64,000 nt of DNA, taken from positions 17,659,098 through 17,723,097 of the forward strand of contig NC_135560.1 of the NCBI RefSeq assembly GCF_964340395.1. The letters run 5' to 3'. This stretch comes from Glandiceps talaboti. Taxonomy: Eukaryota > Hemichordata > Enteropneusta > Spengelidae. The translations under genes were made by a program, and so were the position numbers. Shown piece after piece: positions 10,020-21,770 of the stretch. A model generated the notes under the pieces. That model did not search any database, was not told the DNA's origin, and was given only the letters and a program-made list of their open reading frames with translations. Within the stretch, counting starts at the first letter, position 1. Every line of letters starts with the position of its first letter.

Positions 10020-12855
10020 TTAATCTGTCTATACCTTAACAATATTGTAATGTTTTCATGAAATCATGAAAGTATTGTCCTTGAATCTGTAATATAACAC
10101 AGACAAATCAAAATATTGATTTGATATTGTCAGCTCATTCACATGTAGCTAGATGACTTGTGCAACCCTTTTGAAGAATACAATTTAGGATGCAAACAAA
10201 GTGAGATGTGTTCCAGATGTTTAATTTCTTTTGATGAATAATATATTTATAATTTGCCCTTATCTGTGTCTATTGAATAATTTATAATATAATTGTGAGA
10301 TTTATAAAACTGAATTTAAAAACAGAAATATTGTGAATATGTATTTGCTCCTAAAAAGTGAGCATCGGGACTGGGTAGCAGACATTTGACATGTGCGTAA
10401 CCATCATTTACATCTAAATCCATAGCATGAATATGAAAAATGAGTTCTTCTGATACCTCGTGTTCTCTGAGGAGGTAGTTAAAACTGATTGAAATGCAGC
10501 CAACAATGATCGGATGGATGACTGCTACCGTATCAGCTCGTTCACATTATGTAAAAACTCTCCGGAGGATTATGAAACCCTGTTACATGATGAATATATC
10601 TTGCACCTTCATCTTCCAAGAAAACTGACTAATCTATAAACTCGTTTCTCAGAACTTCTCATCTTTCTTGTCAGCCAGGGTATATCATTTCTACTCTTGA
10701 CATGATCTGTAGTTGCAACAACTAAACTCCTTCAACTCTTTTTAACATTCTCTCATGCTGAATTTATATTTAGTGTGCACAAATTTGTGGAGTTTTTGTT
10801 GTTAATCTTGCTGCAAGGTCCTTGCAGGATTTGTATACAATATATCAATGTGTATAACAAACTCAACAGTTTTGAATCACGTGTAAACCACTCAGTGAGT
10901 TTATGTATTGAGTATTCGTAGTACATGGATGTGTATTTTCAAGTTATCGCAAACATTCCTTCAATAAGTAATTAAAATGTGTGGATGGTTCAGGGACGCA
11001 ATTGCACTTTACTAAAAGTGAAGGATATCTTGTGAATTCTTGTTAGTAAAGAGTTGACATTGATCGGAATGTACATGTAGGTAAAAGTGACGTATGACAC
11101 TAGCATAGCAAGGCAAATTCTGTTAAACGTATTGTCGATTGCTTCTTTTGTTATTGTAATTGTAATGCTTTTAACGGAAGTTGCATAGTAAGTCTTATAC
11201 GTCAGTTCCACCTAAGTTTGGAGCAATTCCAGTGCCATACTACTCAGTGAAAGTGAATGAAAACAATCAATTTTGTCTCATATTTTAATACGTAGTAAAT
11301 TCATAATGTATCCTTCCCCTTTCGTCTACGTGTCATAAAATAGTGCAATGACTTCTACATGACCTAGACACATTATGTCATGACCATACCATGACATGAA
11401 GTCCTGTAATGAGTTTGGGTCCCCAGCTAAAATAAGAAGATCACTTAAAAAGGTCAAAGTCTTCAAATGTTTGTTCTCAAAATAATCTAGTTGTTTGTGT
11501 ACAAGTAAAACCTATTATTCAGCAAAGTCAGAAGTTAAATACTGATCAATTTCATTATGATATTCCAAGTACTTTGTCTAACTTGTACATTAGGAATACG
11601 TGGACTAATCAAACGTGTTAAATAAACCGTGAAATAAAGCATGCATAATCTCAGGTTTTGTTCGATCATTGGTTTCATTGAGAGAAATTAACATCATACA
11701 TACACACTCCAGTATTTCATTTGAAATGAAATCTACTCCTCATCATGCAATATGGAACGTATGTGTGTGTATTTCTTTTGTTCAGCTGAGGAAGTTATGA
11801 ATGACGTAAGGGTCCTTGTCATCATGAATAGATGACGAATATTGACTAACTACTTATGTAACATGTATGTTCCGGCAGAAAGAGGAAAAATGTCGAGTGA
11901 ATAATATGATACCTGTGCAAGCTTAATTTAAGAAAAAAGAGAGAAAAGAAAGGCAATTGTGAATATTTTGTTATAGTTTGATCACCTGAGAACAATGATG
12001 TAGATGGACACTCATGATGTAGAATGAACAGGGTACAAATTCCATATTTTCTGTTTGCGTACATACAACTTGGCTTGTGAATTAATATGACGTTGGTAAT
12101 TAAGATTTTGGCTTTGATACTAAGACACAAACTAAAACTATTGTTTTGACATGTTGATATAAGCTATTGAATGGACGTTGTTTCTATTGTAATTTGTACT
12201 CTCAGTAGGGTGGTGTTTCTTCTAGCTAGTTTTATCTTGATTACAGGATGATCAGCTCCGCACAACAGAGGCACTGGTACACTCACTTGTGTGATCTCAT
12301 GTCATTGAACATTCATATTAATTATTCTATATCTTCGTATGCTCAATTGCTACTGTAGTACCTAAAGTTGTCACACACTGTGGAAGTGGTTTGAAAAGCT
12401 GATCATAGTCAGATGCAGTATTTTTCAGTCAACAGAAAGTAGATTGCTTCAATACCCAACACTATTCCATTTTATATTTTAATTTAAGCTATTTTGCAAA
12501 TGGAAAGGGTGAAATGTTAAAAGGATAATAAAATTATTTATTTTTTATTTGATTGTGGTAGGTGAACTTTTTAACATTTAATGAGTAAAATCATTCAAAA
12601 ATGGATAAATTATGTATTATGAGATATTACTTTAAAAAAAAACAGGTTTACCCCGGTACTGAAAAATCTGATTTTGTGTGAATATTATGAAACGGCATTC
12701 ATACAGCCAGAGCACACATTTTCTGTTGATGCACTTATGTATCTTCTTGGACAGTGTTATAAAGAGGCCTGTGGTGTTATCACAATACCAAATAGTAACA
12801 CTCCCCATGCTGTGTTCATTGATCAAAGAATGAAGTAAAGAACAATGGAAACCCT
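10020..12855. other. Intron block with no recognised element
   Basis: No mobile element or simple repeat recognised. A stretch at about 10320-10560 is less AT-rich and holds a minus-strand open frame of about 75 codons without an early ATG (reported as a low-interest finding). Confidence 0.45.
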
Positions 12856-12857
12856 AC

Positions 12858-13150
12858 AAATTATGGTCAGGTGGTTAGAGCGACTGGCAGGTTGCAGCTT
12901 TGAGCACTATCACAGTTTGTTTCTGAATCGCTAAAGTCCTTGGGCAAGATTAGAACCATGATTGTACCCTAGTCAACCCAGCTGTATTAATCACTGCTGT
13001 CAGGTATATTTAGTCTAGGAGCTATCCATGGCTTTCAAGAGATTCAGTGCCATGGATATATCCTCTGATTGCTTGAAGGTCTGACGTTTATAGCCACGTT
13101 TGAGGTGCTTGGTGCGGTAAAGACAAGACAAGGCATCTTTCTTTAATAGT
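12858..13150 (+). mobile_element. tRNA-derived SINE-like element, family A
   Basis: TGGTCAGGTGGTTAGAGCG at 12864 resembles a Pol III A box. It is followed by a degenerate B-box region, then CTTGGGCAAGATTAGAACCATG and GTCAACCCAGCTGTATTAA. A second copy of the shared part lies inverted at 15690-15813, showing a dispersed family. The 3' limit is uncertain. A functional tRNA is excluded because no cloverleaf is apparent. Confidence 0.65.
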
Positions 13151-13339
13151 GCAAAGACTTTGTTCTGTCTAGCCAACACCATCTCTAGCAGTCACTTGCC
13201 AGCTAGGCATAATAGCTCTCTTCTGCAAAATGGCTCCGAGTAGAGTATGTGTTGTGGGCTGTGCAGTAATTTATTTCGAACACGTAATAAATCCTGGAGG
13301 ATTTATTAAAGGCTATGTTGTGTAACGCCTAATACAGAA

Positions 13340-14130
13340 AAGAAAAGAGTGTGATACCCTCCCCCTTAACTAGAATGGTATGTGCTCTAAAGTGTGAGAG
13401 AAGTAGAGTACACATGTATAACAAAAATGTGCAGCAAGCAAACAGAATTGTCTCTGGCAGCAGTAATCAGGCTGAAGTGCTTCTCCCAAATAAAGACTGC
13501 CTTGCCATGAATGATATGTGATTTCATCATCTTAATTTTTCTGCACTTTATAGCAGGCCAGAAGAATGAGGTTCTTGAAACCTTAGAAGATTGCTGAGGC
13601 TGTTAAGCTAATTAAACCATAAACCGTTTGATTCAGTACATTTATTGTAGGGGTCTTAGTAGTGAAACTAGGCTGTGTGGTAATATGTATGTGTTCCGGA
13701 GATTACAGCATGATAGTGTGCACTGACTATAGTTTGCAGAAAAGCTAGAAGTATTTTTAGAGGACAGTGGCTGAAAAGTAAGAAGACTAGTAAAAAAGTA
13801 GAGTCATTTGTGTATCATGCTCTTTTGTCAGGTGTCATGTGTGCCTTGAAAGTCCTTGACAAAAATGTTCATACAGCGAGAGACTAAAGTGTATGAATTG
13901 ATCAGTCCCAAAATTGTGAAAATCCCTGACAGCTAAATTTTTCACTGTGGGAAGTCAATTTATAGACCTATTTGCAAATTGTTCCCTGAAATGGCATTAT
14001 AGTACAGTATGCTATTTGTATAAAGTTGACTGTGAAAGTTTATCGAAATTGATTTAAACATTTCAGGAAACTCAGATCTAGAAATTTAGATAATGAGAGA
14101 AATATTTACATAACTTATCATATAAAACTA
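13340..14130. other. Intron block with no recognised element
   Basis: AT-rich sequence between a SINE and a CT repeat; no exon-like or repeat structure recognised. Confidence 0.4.
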
Positions 14131-14140
14131 GGATTTGCCA

Positions 14141-14151
14141 TCTCTCTCTCC

Positions 14152-14237
<86 letters not shown>
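14141..14237 (+). repeat. (CT)n microsatellite, about 48 units
   Basis: Near-pure pyrimidine dinucleotide repeat with two or three interruptions near its 5' end. It encodes only Ser-Leu periodic peptide in the + frames. A long polypyrimidine run on the sense strand could bind PTB-type factors in the transcript; this is inference. Confidence 0.97.
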
Positions 14238-14239
<2 letters not shown>

Positions 14240-15104
14240 ATGTTAATATCTATGGAAAAAAAATTGTCTTTAAAAAAAAAAATTTTCTTTTTAAAAAAAA
14301 TTGTCTTTTTTATCAGTCAAGTTTTCATCAAATTGATATTTATCGATGCAAGCTGTTACTAGTTCTAATACACTTCAATAGGATGGTAATGAGATTTATT
14401 AGGCTTAAAAACATTACAATTATCCCACTCTTTTCTGCAATTATTTTCCACATGAATAATTAATTCATATCATATCGTGAACTAGCAACATATTGGTTTG
14501 TATCTAGTGTCTCATGGCGGGGCTTGACATTGACTTTGAAGTCAAGGGCACAGAGTTTGCCATATTTTATATTCATACTGTCACTTATATTACGATCATG
14601 AAATTGGCAAGTCAAAATCAATATATCGACATTGTCCAATGCATACGTTATTATTGCTGTTATTATTTCATTTCATGTCAGTAAAAAGAATGCAACATTC
14701 AAATATAGCCTAATTAAAAAGAAAAAAAAAGAAAGAAAAAAAACCCCCCACACACAAGTTTAGTGGATTTCAGAAAGACAAACCTGATAATACTACTCAG
14801 GTAATGTGGTACAAGTACCGGTATCTAAAGTATGATTTAAAATTCCCAGAGCAGAGGATTGCATCAGAATTGAGCACCAGTCGGATCTGAACATGTAGGC
14901 TGCAAAACCTGTGTTCAGAATACATTGAAGTAAACCTACGGAAGTATTAAAGTAACATATTGCCATAACAACTGTTTATCTAATTTGCAAAGAAATTTTA
15001 CGCTAACTTTCATCCTAAGCACCCCTGTCACCTTTTGTTTAAAATTCCAAGACATAATAAAGATTCAGAAATTTTTTGTTCGGAGTGAATATTTGGAGTG
15101 ATTT

Positions 15105-15159
15105 TTACTTCAGGGACTATTTACATAAATTAAATTTATATAAATAGTCCCTGAAGTAA
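15105..15159. repeat. 55-nt near-perfect palindrome
   Basis: Two 27-nt arms (15105-15131 and 15133-15159) are reverse complements with one mismatched pair and a one-base centre. The arms start TTACTTCAGGGACTATTTA and end TAAATAGTCCCTGAAGTAA. It is not associated with a terminator or a known family. Confidence 0.93.
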
Positions 15160-15689
15160 TAGTGAAATCAGATGTTTCAAACAATGTATTCTTTATTGAT
15201 GTTTATATCCCTGTCAGTCTGTGACATGGCCTAAAAGTTTGTTCTGAGTTGTCTGTTTTTTGTAGGTCTGTTTTGTCAAGTACAGATAAAAGCAAACTAG
15301 TCAGCTTTTGGCCAGAACTAAAATTAGAAAATTTATTAATTATATTTGAAAGTTTACAAATAAATTGAAGATATAACTTTCTAGGTGAATTTTTGTGCCA
15401 AAAGCAAAAAAAAATGCCGAAAAAAGAAGAAAAATACTGAAAGAGTATTCCAATTACATACGCAATTTAGTAATTGTTTGAATTTGGAACTTTGATCATT
15501 TTGGATAGTGAACACATCTAAAACCATACTATACTTCTAAATAAACAGTAATGTAAAAAAATTCCACTTAGCATACATTTCCTAACATACTCATGTTTGT
15601 AGCATAAGTGAAAGGTAAGTAATGCAATGTTCTAATCATTCATTGTTTAATACTGTCTCAAATTATACAACATTATATAAAATTATAAA

Positions 15690-15813
15690 ACCATGGTTCA
15701 AATCTTGCCCAAGGACTTGAGCCACTCACAAACAAATGACATCAATGGGGCTCCAACCTGCAACCAACAGATTCCAAGCCGGCCACTCTAACCATTCACC
15801 TATCGTGACTCAT
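15690..15813 (-). mobile_element. tRNA-derived SINE-like element, family A, inverted
   Basis: On the minus strand the element reads TCACGATAGGTGAATGGTTAG, then GGTTGCAGGTTGGAGCCCC (a close B-box match), then CTTGGGCAAGATTTGAACCAT. The last segment matches the family A copy at 12858. This copy preserves the tRNA-like head better than the first one. Confidence 0.7.
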
Positions 15814-16683
15814 AAGGATTTCATAGGATCACTCTTTTGCTCTGAACTAACTTTTTCAATAGCTCTGCCAGACAAGTATATTTTGAACAAAATGTTAATC
15901 TTGATCTGACATGGGCCTTTAATTTTTGGACAAGATCCAGTAAACAAGGTGGGTATTATGTAGTCAAGATTTCCATTTGCATCACACTTGTGTCTTGTCC
16001 TTCTGTACTTGTTGTGTCTGTTGATGTCTTGTTTTCTTTTGTGGAACGGTATATTGTACTTAGACAAGATTACACAAGTAGTCATCCAGTCCCTTTGGAG
16101 ATATATTGAAAGGATTGTATAGTTGTCATGGTAATAGAATATCCTTGGTAGAGCATACAGTGTCTGCTATGATCGTACTGGGTCCTTTTAAAGTGGCCAA
16201 GGAATTTATTGATGGTTTGTCAGGCGATGAAATGAATCGTGTTGTGTTTTTTAACAACAATAGCACTTCTCAAGTCATGAATTACGTATAATGTCAAAAC
16301 GAAAGTTTGCCTGCAGACACCGCCCCCCAAATGTCAGATACTGGACCTGTGTACTAATATGGGTCAGTAGGCTTTAGATGTTTGTTACAAGTGAACACAC
16401 TTATTTTGTAACATGATCACGATTTGGAAGAAAACTTTCTTCCAGTGGTTGTTTCGTAATTGATTCATAACAAAAGAAACAGCTGAACTGTGTTAAAACT
16501 GCGGGGGTGATGATAGTAGGGAAAACAGCAACAACGATGTGTATACAATAGATGGTTGTGGAGGAAACATAGTTGAAATAGTTGGACTGCTAACTTTCAT
16601 TTCTCATCACGACATGCTATCAAAACTCATGTATATTGTCATTGCAGTGTGTGTCGGCATTTTTACAGCTCAGTATAAAGAAA

Positions 16684-16702
16684 GGGGGTAGGGGGAGGGG
16701 GG
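16684..16702 (+). other. G-rich tract with quadruplex potential
   Basis: Three runs of five to six G's separated by TA and A; the last run can be split to give a fourth stack. On the sense strand. Confidence 0.5.
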
Positions 16703-17044
16703 TATAGATTACCATACATTGCACCCCAATCTTGATGGAAATTCATGTAAAAATGACAAGAGAACTATTAAAGGTAGACTTTTACATATTTACAACTAAC
16801 AAAACACTGACATTGCAGACATAAATAAAACAACAAAGTACAAATCACTTCTAAACTCACAAAGTTTTGTGAGACAATTCAAAATAATGAAATTAGTAAC
16901 TCAACATATTGATGCTGAAACAGCTGCGAATGTGCCATGGAAAATTAAAAACAAAAACTTCACAGAGACTTTATTTTTATCCCTCTGAAATATTTTGATA
17001 TGGGACTTCTTGCAAAGATTAGTCATCAAGGGTAGATTAAGGTT

Positions 17045-17310
17045 GTCAGTGGCTGAGTGATTAGTTTGTCTGCCTCTTACCACTGCAGTCTGGAGTCATG
17101 GCAGCTGGGTTGGATTAAAATTAACCTGTTTTTTATTGAAGAAGGGTGATGCTCAGAGTTTGACCCCACTGAACAAGACAGGTTTCCCCCAGGTAAACCA
17201 GTTTCTTCCTGCTTTAACACTAGGGTGCTTATAATACACAAATGATGACCACAGATAGCCCAGTTTTGATTTGGCTTGATAAAGTGTATTACTATTGTTA
17301 TTATTACCCC
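17045..17310 (+). mobile_element. SINE-like element, family B
   Basis: An A-box-like TCAGTGGCTGAGTGATTAG and a B-box-like CAGTCTGGAGTC head are followed by a conserved body: TGGATTAAAATTAACC, then TTTCTTCCTG and TAACACTAGGGTGCTTATAA. It ends in an ATT-rich tail. A full-length relative is at 30836-31108 and a 5' part at 44755-44862. Confidence 0.65.
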
Positions 17311-17339
17311 TTGTCAAAAAGAGGAATGCTAGAAAATGT

Positions 17340-18230
17340 ACATGTATTCTCTTTTTCTACGTCACTACTTAGCGGTTTTAACCCCAATGACAGACACAAA
17401 ATTGTTGTACTATAAAAACCTAGTAATTGCCAAAACATGTAGGGCTTCATTGTACATTATTTTGCAAGAACAATACATAAAACTAAAATCCATTTTGAGC
17501 GAAAAACAGTAAAATGTAGACCAGTGCCCATTAAATGTATTTTTCACTTTACAAATGAATATCTATAATCTAGTACTTATTTTGACCAAAAACACCGCAA
17601 AAAAATAACAAAAGGTAGTTATTCTTACAGAGTAATGAGGTGCAAATTGTATTTTGAACAATGCTGCAAAAACTGCTTTTATTAAAAAGGGTTTGTATTT
17701 TCATTGAATAATGGAAAGCAAATGGATTTCAACATATTTTGAACAAAACAGTGCAAAAATGAAAAGGAGTAATTTTTTGTTATACTAAAGGTAAACAAAT
17801 GTATCACTCACTCCTATGAATGAAGATTATAAGCAAATATATCAATATTATAATGTATATTTTTATAACTTTTAGTATGGATTTTCATGTCCTTTAGCAT
17901 AATTTGCATTGTCAACAACTGTCAATGTGCACTACTTTCTTGGTAATGTTATTAAAGGAACAAAGACCAGATCTGTTACCAGGTTACTGTACTTTTTTTA
18001 TTGAAATTTATTAAGTTAGTTGTATTTTTATAGTAGTCAGCTAATACTAGAGATTGTCACGATTGATAACTTCTTCTCACTTCTTCTCACAAAGTCATAT
18101 TTTTTGGAAGTTTTTACGTAGCATTACTACATCATCGGTTTCCGGACTGTATGTATACACATCCCCTTCAATTATAAGTTTATCGCCAAGTTTTCAATTT
18201 CTTTCTTTGATCCTGTGATTTGAAATTTTA
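17340..18230. other. Intron block with no recognised element
   Basis: AT-rich, with several loosely similar sentences (bases around AACAAAACAGTGCAAAAA and neighbours at 17500-17770) that may be an old duplicated segment. Not delimited. Confidence 0.3.
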
Positions 18231-18244
18231 CTTTGTAATTACAG

Positions 18245-18452
18245 TATGTATCCAGAGTTAGTGAACATTTCATGGCAGAGTTCTTGTCCTCTTCTAAACA
18301 TGAGAAAAACTACTTTCAGCAATGCTGGAAAAACTATGTGTATGATCTGTTGTATTTCTGGAGATTACTGTCTGAATTGTTCTCAGTTGGAAAACATATA
18401 CTCACTGTCTCCACAAGAAGTGACTGAAAATAAAATGGCGGACAATCAATAA
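18245..18452 (+). CDS. Candidate alternative terminal exon of unc-13 (speculative)
   Basis: A pyrimidine-rich acceptor ends in GTAATTACAG at 18244. The following T completes Phe51 in the phase left by exon 3, and the frame then stays open for 68 more codons (MYPELVNISW...) to TAA 18450-18452. An AATAAA lies at 18573-18578. If used, it would end the protein inside C2A and give a short truncated isoform. The peptide resembles no domain I know, and a phase-compatible frame of this length can occur by chance in 62 kb. An AAAATGGCGG YY1-type motif sits at 18432-18441, just before the stop. Confidence 0.2.
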
Positions 18453-18599
18453 TTATGTTTCAGTAACAAAAACTCATTATTATTACACCATTATTTGGTG
18501 TCCTCTATGTTGTGATGAAGACTGCAATCTTTTAGCTTACTAGCCATTTTCCCATCAAAAATCAAATTTACCAATAAAGATGTCTTAAACTAAATCTGC

Positions 18600-20330
18600 T
18601 ATCTACTTATCTATAATGTACGATTCAGCAATCCGTACGAAAATGATATGTTATAGAAATTAAAAGGTTTTACATGTGTTGAGAAAGATGAATCCAAATG
18701 TACCCATAGAACAACTAGTCTGTTTATAGTTCAATTTATGGACGAGGTAAACCTTAACCTGTCCTGTCATTTACATATAGGGAAATATCTTCTGTTAGTA
18801 GGGCCATTGAAAGCATTTGGCAAAATTGAACGACTAGAATCGAGAATTATAGTAACTGGGTATGGAAATGATGAGGAAAAACAACTGATTTTGTGTATTA
18901 GCTGTTTCAATGGTAAATTTACTGAAAACTTGCACTTTTTTATACAAAATGTGATAATTACATAATTATGATTAGAGTATTATTAGTAATAATAAGTGAA
19001 AATATTGCATATAATTTTATAATTTGTCTGTCACTTCAAATCCAAGGAAGATGTAATTTGTCAAGAAAGTGTGAAGAAATTAGAATTAAATTGTATAGTA
19101 GACTATCGTGAATATTGCTGCCTCACAGCTTATACATAGTAAATTGAAGTGATAATTGTCAGGGAATGTTGTAATCTTTCTTAGGTTTGATCCATGGCCT
19201 AGAGCAAGAAGATGAGCAGTGAGACTTGACAGAGAATATGTCAAAATGACGACACAAATCTATGGACTGCATATTATTATAAAGATTCTGTTGATGCCCT
19301 CAATACAAAGGCTCTGTCTATTTCATACAATCTGGCATCTGATAGAGAAAATGAATTCAGATTGAGATTCAGATTAAGATTCATATTCATATTCTGATAC
19401 ATTATCGCCATATGTATAAAGACATTGGAATGTAACTATTCACGAAGACTCCTAAAATCAACGTAAAAAAAATGAGGACAAAAGGATGGATAAAACCAAG
19501 AACATGAAAGTGAAAATCAGGACTCGTTTAATTAATACGTATAAATAAAAATGATTGCAATGCACCAAGGAAAAATGTAGTCAAAATGATGATTGATTGT
19601 GTCACTTTTTTATTTCCATAATGCATTGATTGCCATGACAACTGCATCAACGAAGCAACATAGATGTATTGTGAGTGTGTGAGAGTGAGAGAGAGAAAGG
19701 TAATCTAGGTATGGTTGCTGTGTTTCTGATAAAGTTATATCCAAGGATGAAGATGAGATGTTTTTAGTGCTTTTAGTCTGCTCAACAATTACCTGCTTTG
19801 AATGAGCTTGTAAGGAATATGACACAAGAGGCAAGCTGTAATTTTGAGCATGGAGTGAAATCCGTGCCCTGAATAAATCATGGAGAACCGATGTGCTCCT
19901 GAATGATAAATATTTCACCTCTGGAAAAGTAATCTATGGTAATGTCGCATGGATTTTGTCATTCCTAATTTCACTTGGAATTATTTCTGAAATTTAATCA
20001 TTACTGCAGTGGACTTACTCTGACGTTTGGAAAATAAACAATTTTTGAATCGTAGATCACTGATTATTTGCTATTAGAGTTTCCGTAATTGATAATGTTC
20101 ATTTGTGATAGCTTGCCTCTACCATATAGTTATGAAATATTAATGTATACTCTCCAGTCCTCATTCTGAGATGTAAATGACTCAGTTGATATCAGACAGT
20201 GTTTGTTCATCAATTCTCTCCTCATATTCTATGTTTTTTGTATGTAAAAAATGTTTTACATTGTAAATATATGTAGTAAAATAATCAGAATAGGACAAAA
20301 CAGAAAGTGTTTGCAAGTTGCCAACCTATA
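18600..20330. other. Intron block with no recognised element
   Basis: AT-rich intron. A minus-strand 102-codon frame at 19610-19918 overlaps a GAGA-rich patch and has no recognisable domain, so it is not called. Confidence 0.4.
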
Positions 20331-20339
20331 GGAAGGAAA

Positions 20340-20460
20340 ATAGAATAGTGCTTTGGGTAGAGTCATCATCAAGTAGATAAAATCTACCCAAGTTCTCCAG
20401 TCTTCCTTCCAGTGCTCAATACCAGGGTTTTTGTTATTAAGGATAAATGTTACTGAAAAT
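20340..20460 (+). repeat. Dispersed repeat family E, copy 1
   Basis: Shares an ordered set of short matches with 23205-23320: AAATCTACCCAAGTTCTCCAG against AAAGTCTACCTGAGCTCCCCAG, and CAGGGTTTTTGTTA in both. Divergence is substantial. Type of element unknown. Confidence 0.45.
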
Positions 20461-20479
20461 TAAAGTTCTTAAAATTTCA

Positions 20480-20700
20480 CCAAACTCTGCCATATAGAAG
20501 CTTGTTTCTGGTCCTTTTGAAATAATAAAAGAAATTTGGGGTTTCACCATCTTGTTTTCAAGGAAATTCACAATCCTTTAATTTTCCCACAGCGTTAACT
20601 TAGTTTTGGTGGCCATATTGGATTCTAAAATGGTTTAATTTTGATAACATTTTGACCTCTATTTCAAAATTTATATAATTGACCCCTGATTTTTTTCTTG
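20480..20700 (+). repeat. Dispersed repeat family C, copy 1 (+)
   Basis: Contains CTTGTTTCTGGTCCTTTTGAA, then ACCATCTTGTTTTC and GCCATATTGGATTCTAAAATGG. The same blocks appear reversed at 53060-53290, and part of them reversed at 26790-26985. Three copies at dispersed positions indicate a mobile or ancient repeated sequence. No coding capacity or termini recognised. Confidence 0.65.
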
Positions 20701-21557
20701 ATTTTAACTGAGAATAGGTTGGTGTTTTCTTGAACAAAGTAACAGGAAAAGGTTAAACAGTTTATTTCCGAGGTACTTTTCATGTCAGGGCTATAGTCTA
20801 CCTGCCATGGTTCGCCTGAATCATGTATGGACCCATTACTTGTTTATCAACAAATATTCAATGTATGGGATGGGAAAAGTGTGTGATAATTTATTTTCTT
20901 TGAACAGCAACAGGAACAAGTAACATGAACAAGTCAAAAATAACAATAGATATGAAAAAAAAATGTTCTTGCTACAAATACTGGGGTTTTGACGTTTATT
21001 GTGTAGAAGTATATTGGAAGAAAGTACACTGCAAGTATACAGTGAAAAACATATTAGGTATAATACTGTTTTTGTATGAGCATATAAATTCAGCCCCTTT
21101 ATGTATGCCAATCACATCCAAGGTCCATCAACTTGTAAACACATTGACAGGCTTTACTCTACAGGAGTGTTATGGTTTTCTTTATCTCCTGGTAATCCAA
21201 TTATTTTGACTTGCAGAAGAAACATACTCTCTTTAAGTTGACCTTCACAAGTGAAATCATTGCTTAGTGTTTTATATATATTGTACTGTATATAGCTTTA
21301 TTGCTCACCGTTCTGCATTTTAGCAACCAGCCAGTGTAATTTAATTAAGACCCATTGGCCTTGCCAGTTGCATAGTGACAGCTAAAAGTGATTCTCTGGT
21401 TAACTAAAAGTGATCATGGTGTCACAGATGAAAGGTGAAAGGTTAATATATGCATGACAGGTAAATGAGCATGACAAATTTTATTTAAGTTTGTAGAAAA
21501 CATTTTGTATGTATGTCATTGTCATCGTCATGGTTACTGTTGCTGCCAGTGGCTGCG

Positions 21558-21597
<40 letters not shown>

Positions 21598-21770
21598 TGT
21601 TGGCATCATTGTCGTCATTGTCATCATCATCACCACCACCACCACCACCACCACCATCATCAACTAATGAAGTGAACTTAAAAACGATGGCTTATAATTT
21701 AGTACAAACTATATGTGTACATTTTGGACCTTTGTGTTTGCGATGTAAACATCATCATCATCATCATCAT
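21558..21770 (+). repeat. (ATC)n and (CAC)n trinucleotide microsatellites
   Basis: Pure ATC run at 21558-21598, then a mixed ATC/CAC run at 21621-21662, then a further CAT run at 21749-21770. The reading frames give homopolymer Ser, Pro, His or Met peptides and are not genes. Confidence 0.95.

Noticed and set aside
12858-12930. Possible tRNA gene
   Set aside because: Pol III-like boxes are present, but the B box is degenerate, no cloverleaf is apparent, and the sequence continues into a repeated non-tRNA body. It is a SINE head.
13230-13325. Short frame MAPSRVCVVGCA..., reminiscent of the start of a THAP zinc finger
   Set aside because: Only 31 codons; the later Cys and His of a THAP domain and its AVPTF-type motif are absent. 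Too little to support a domain or a P-element remnant.
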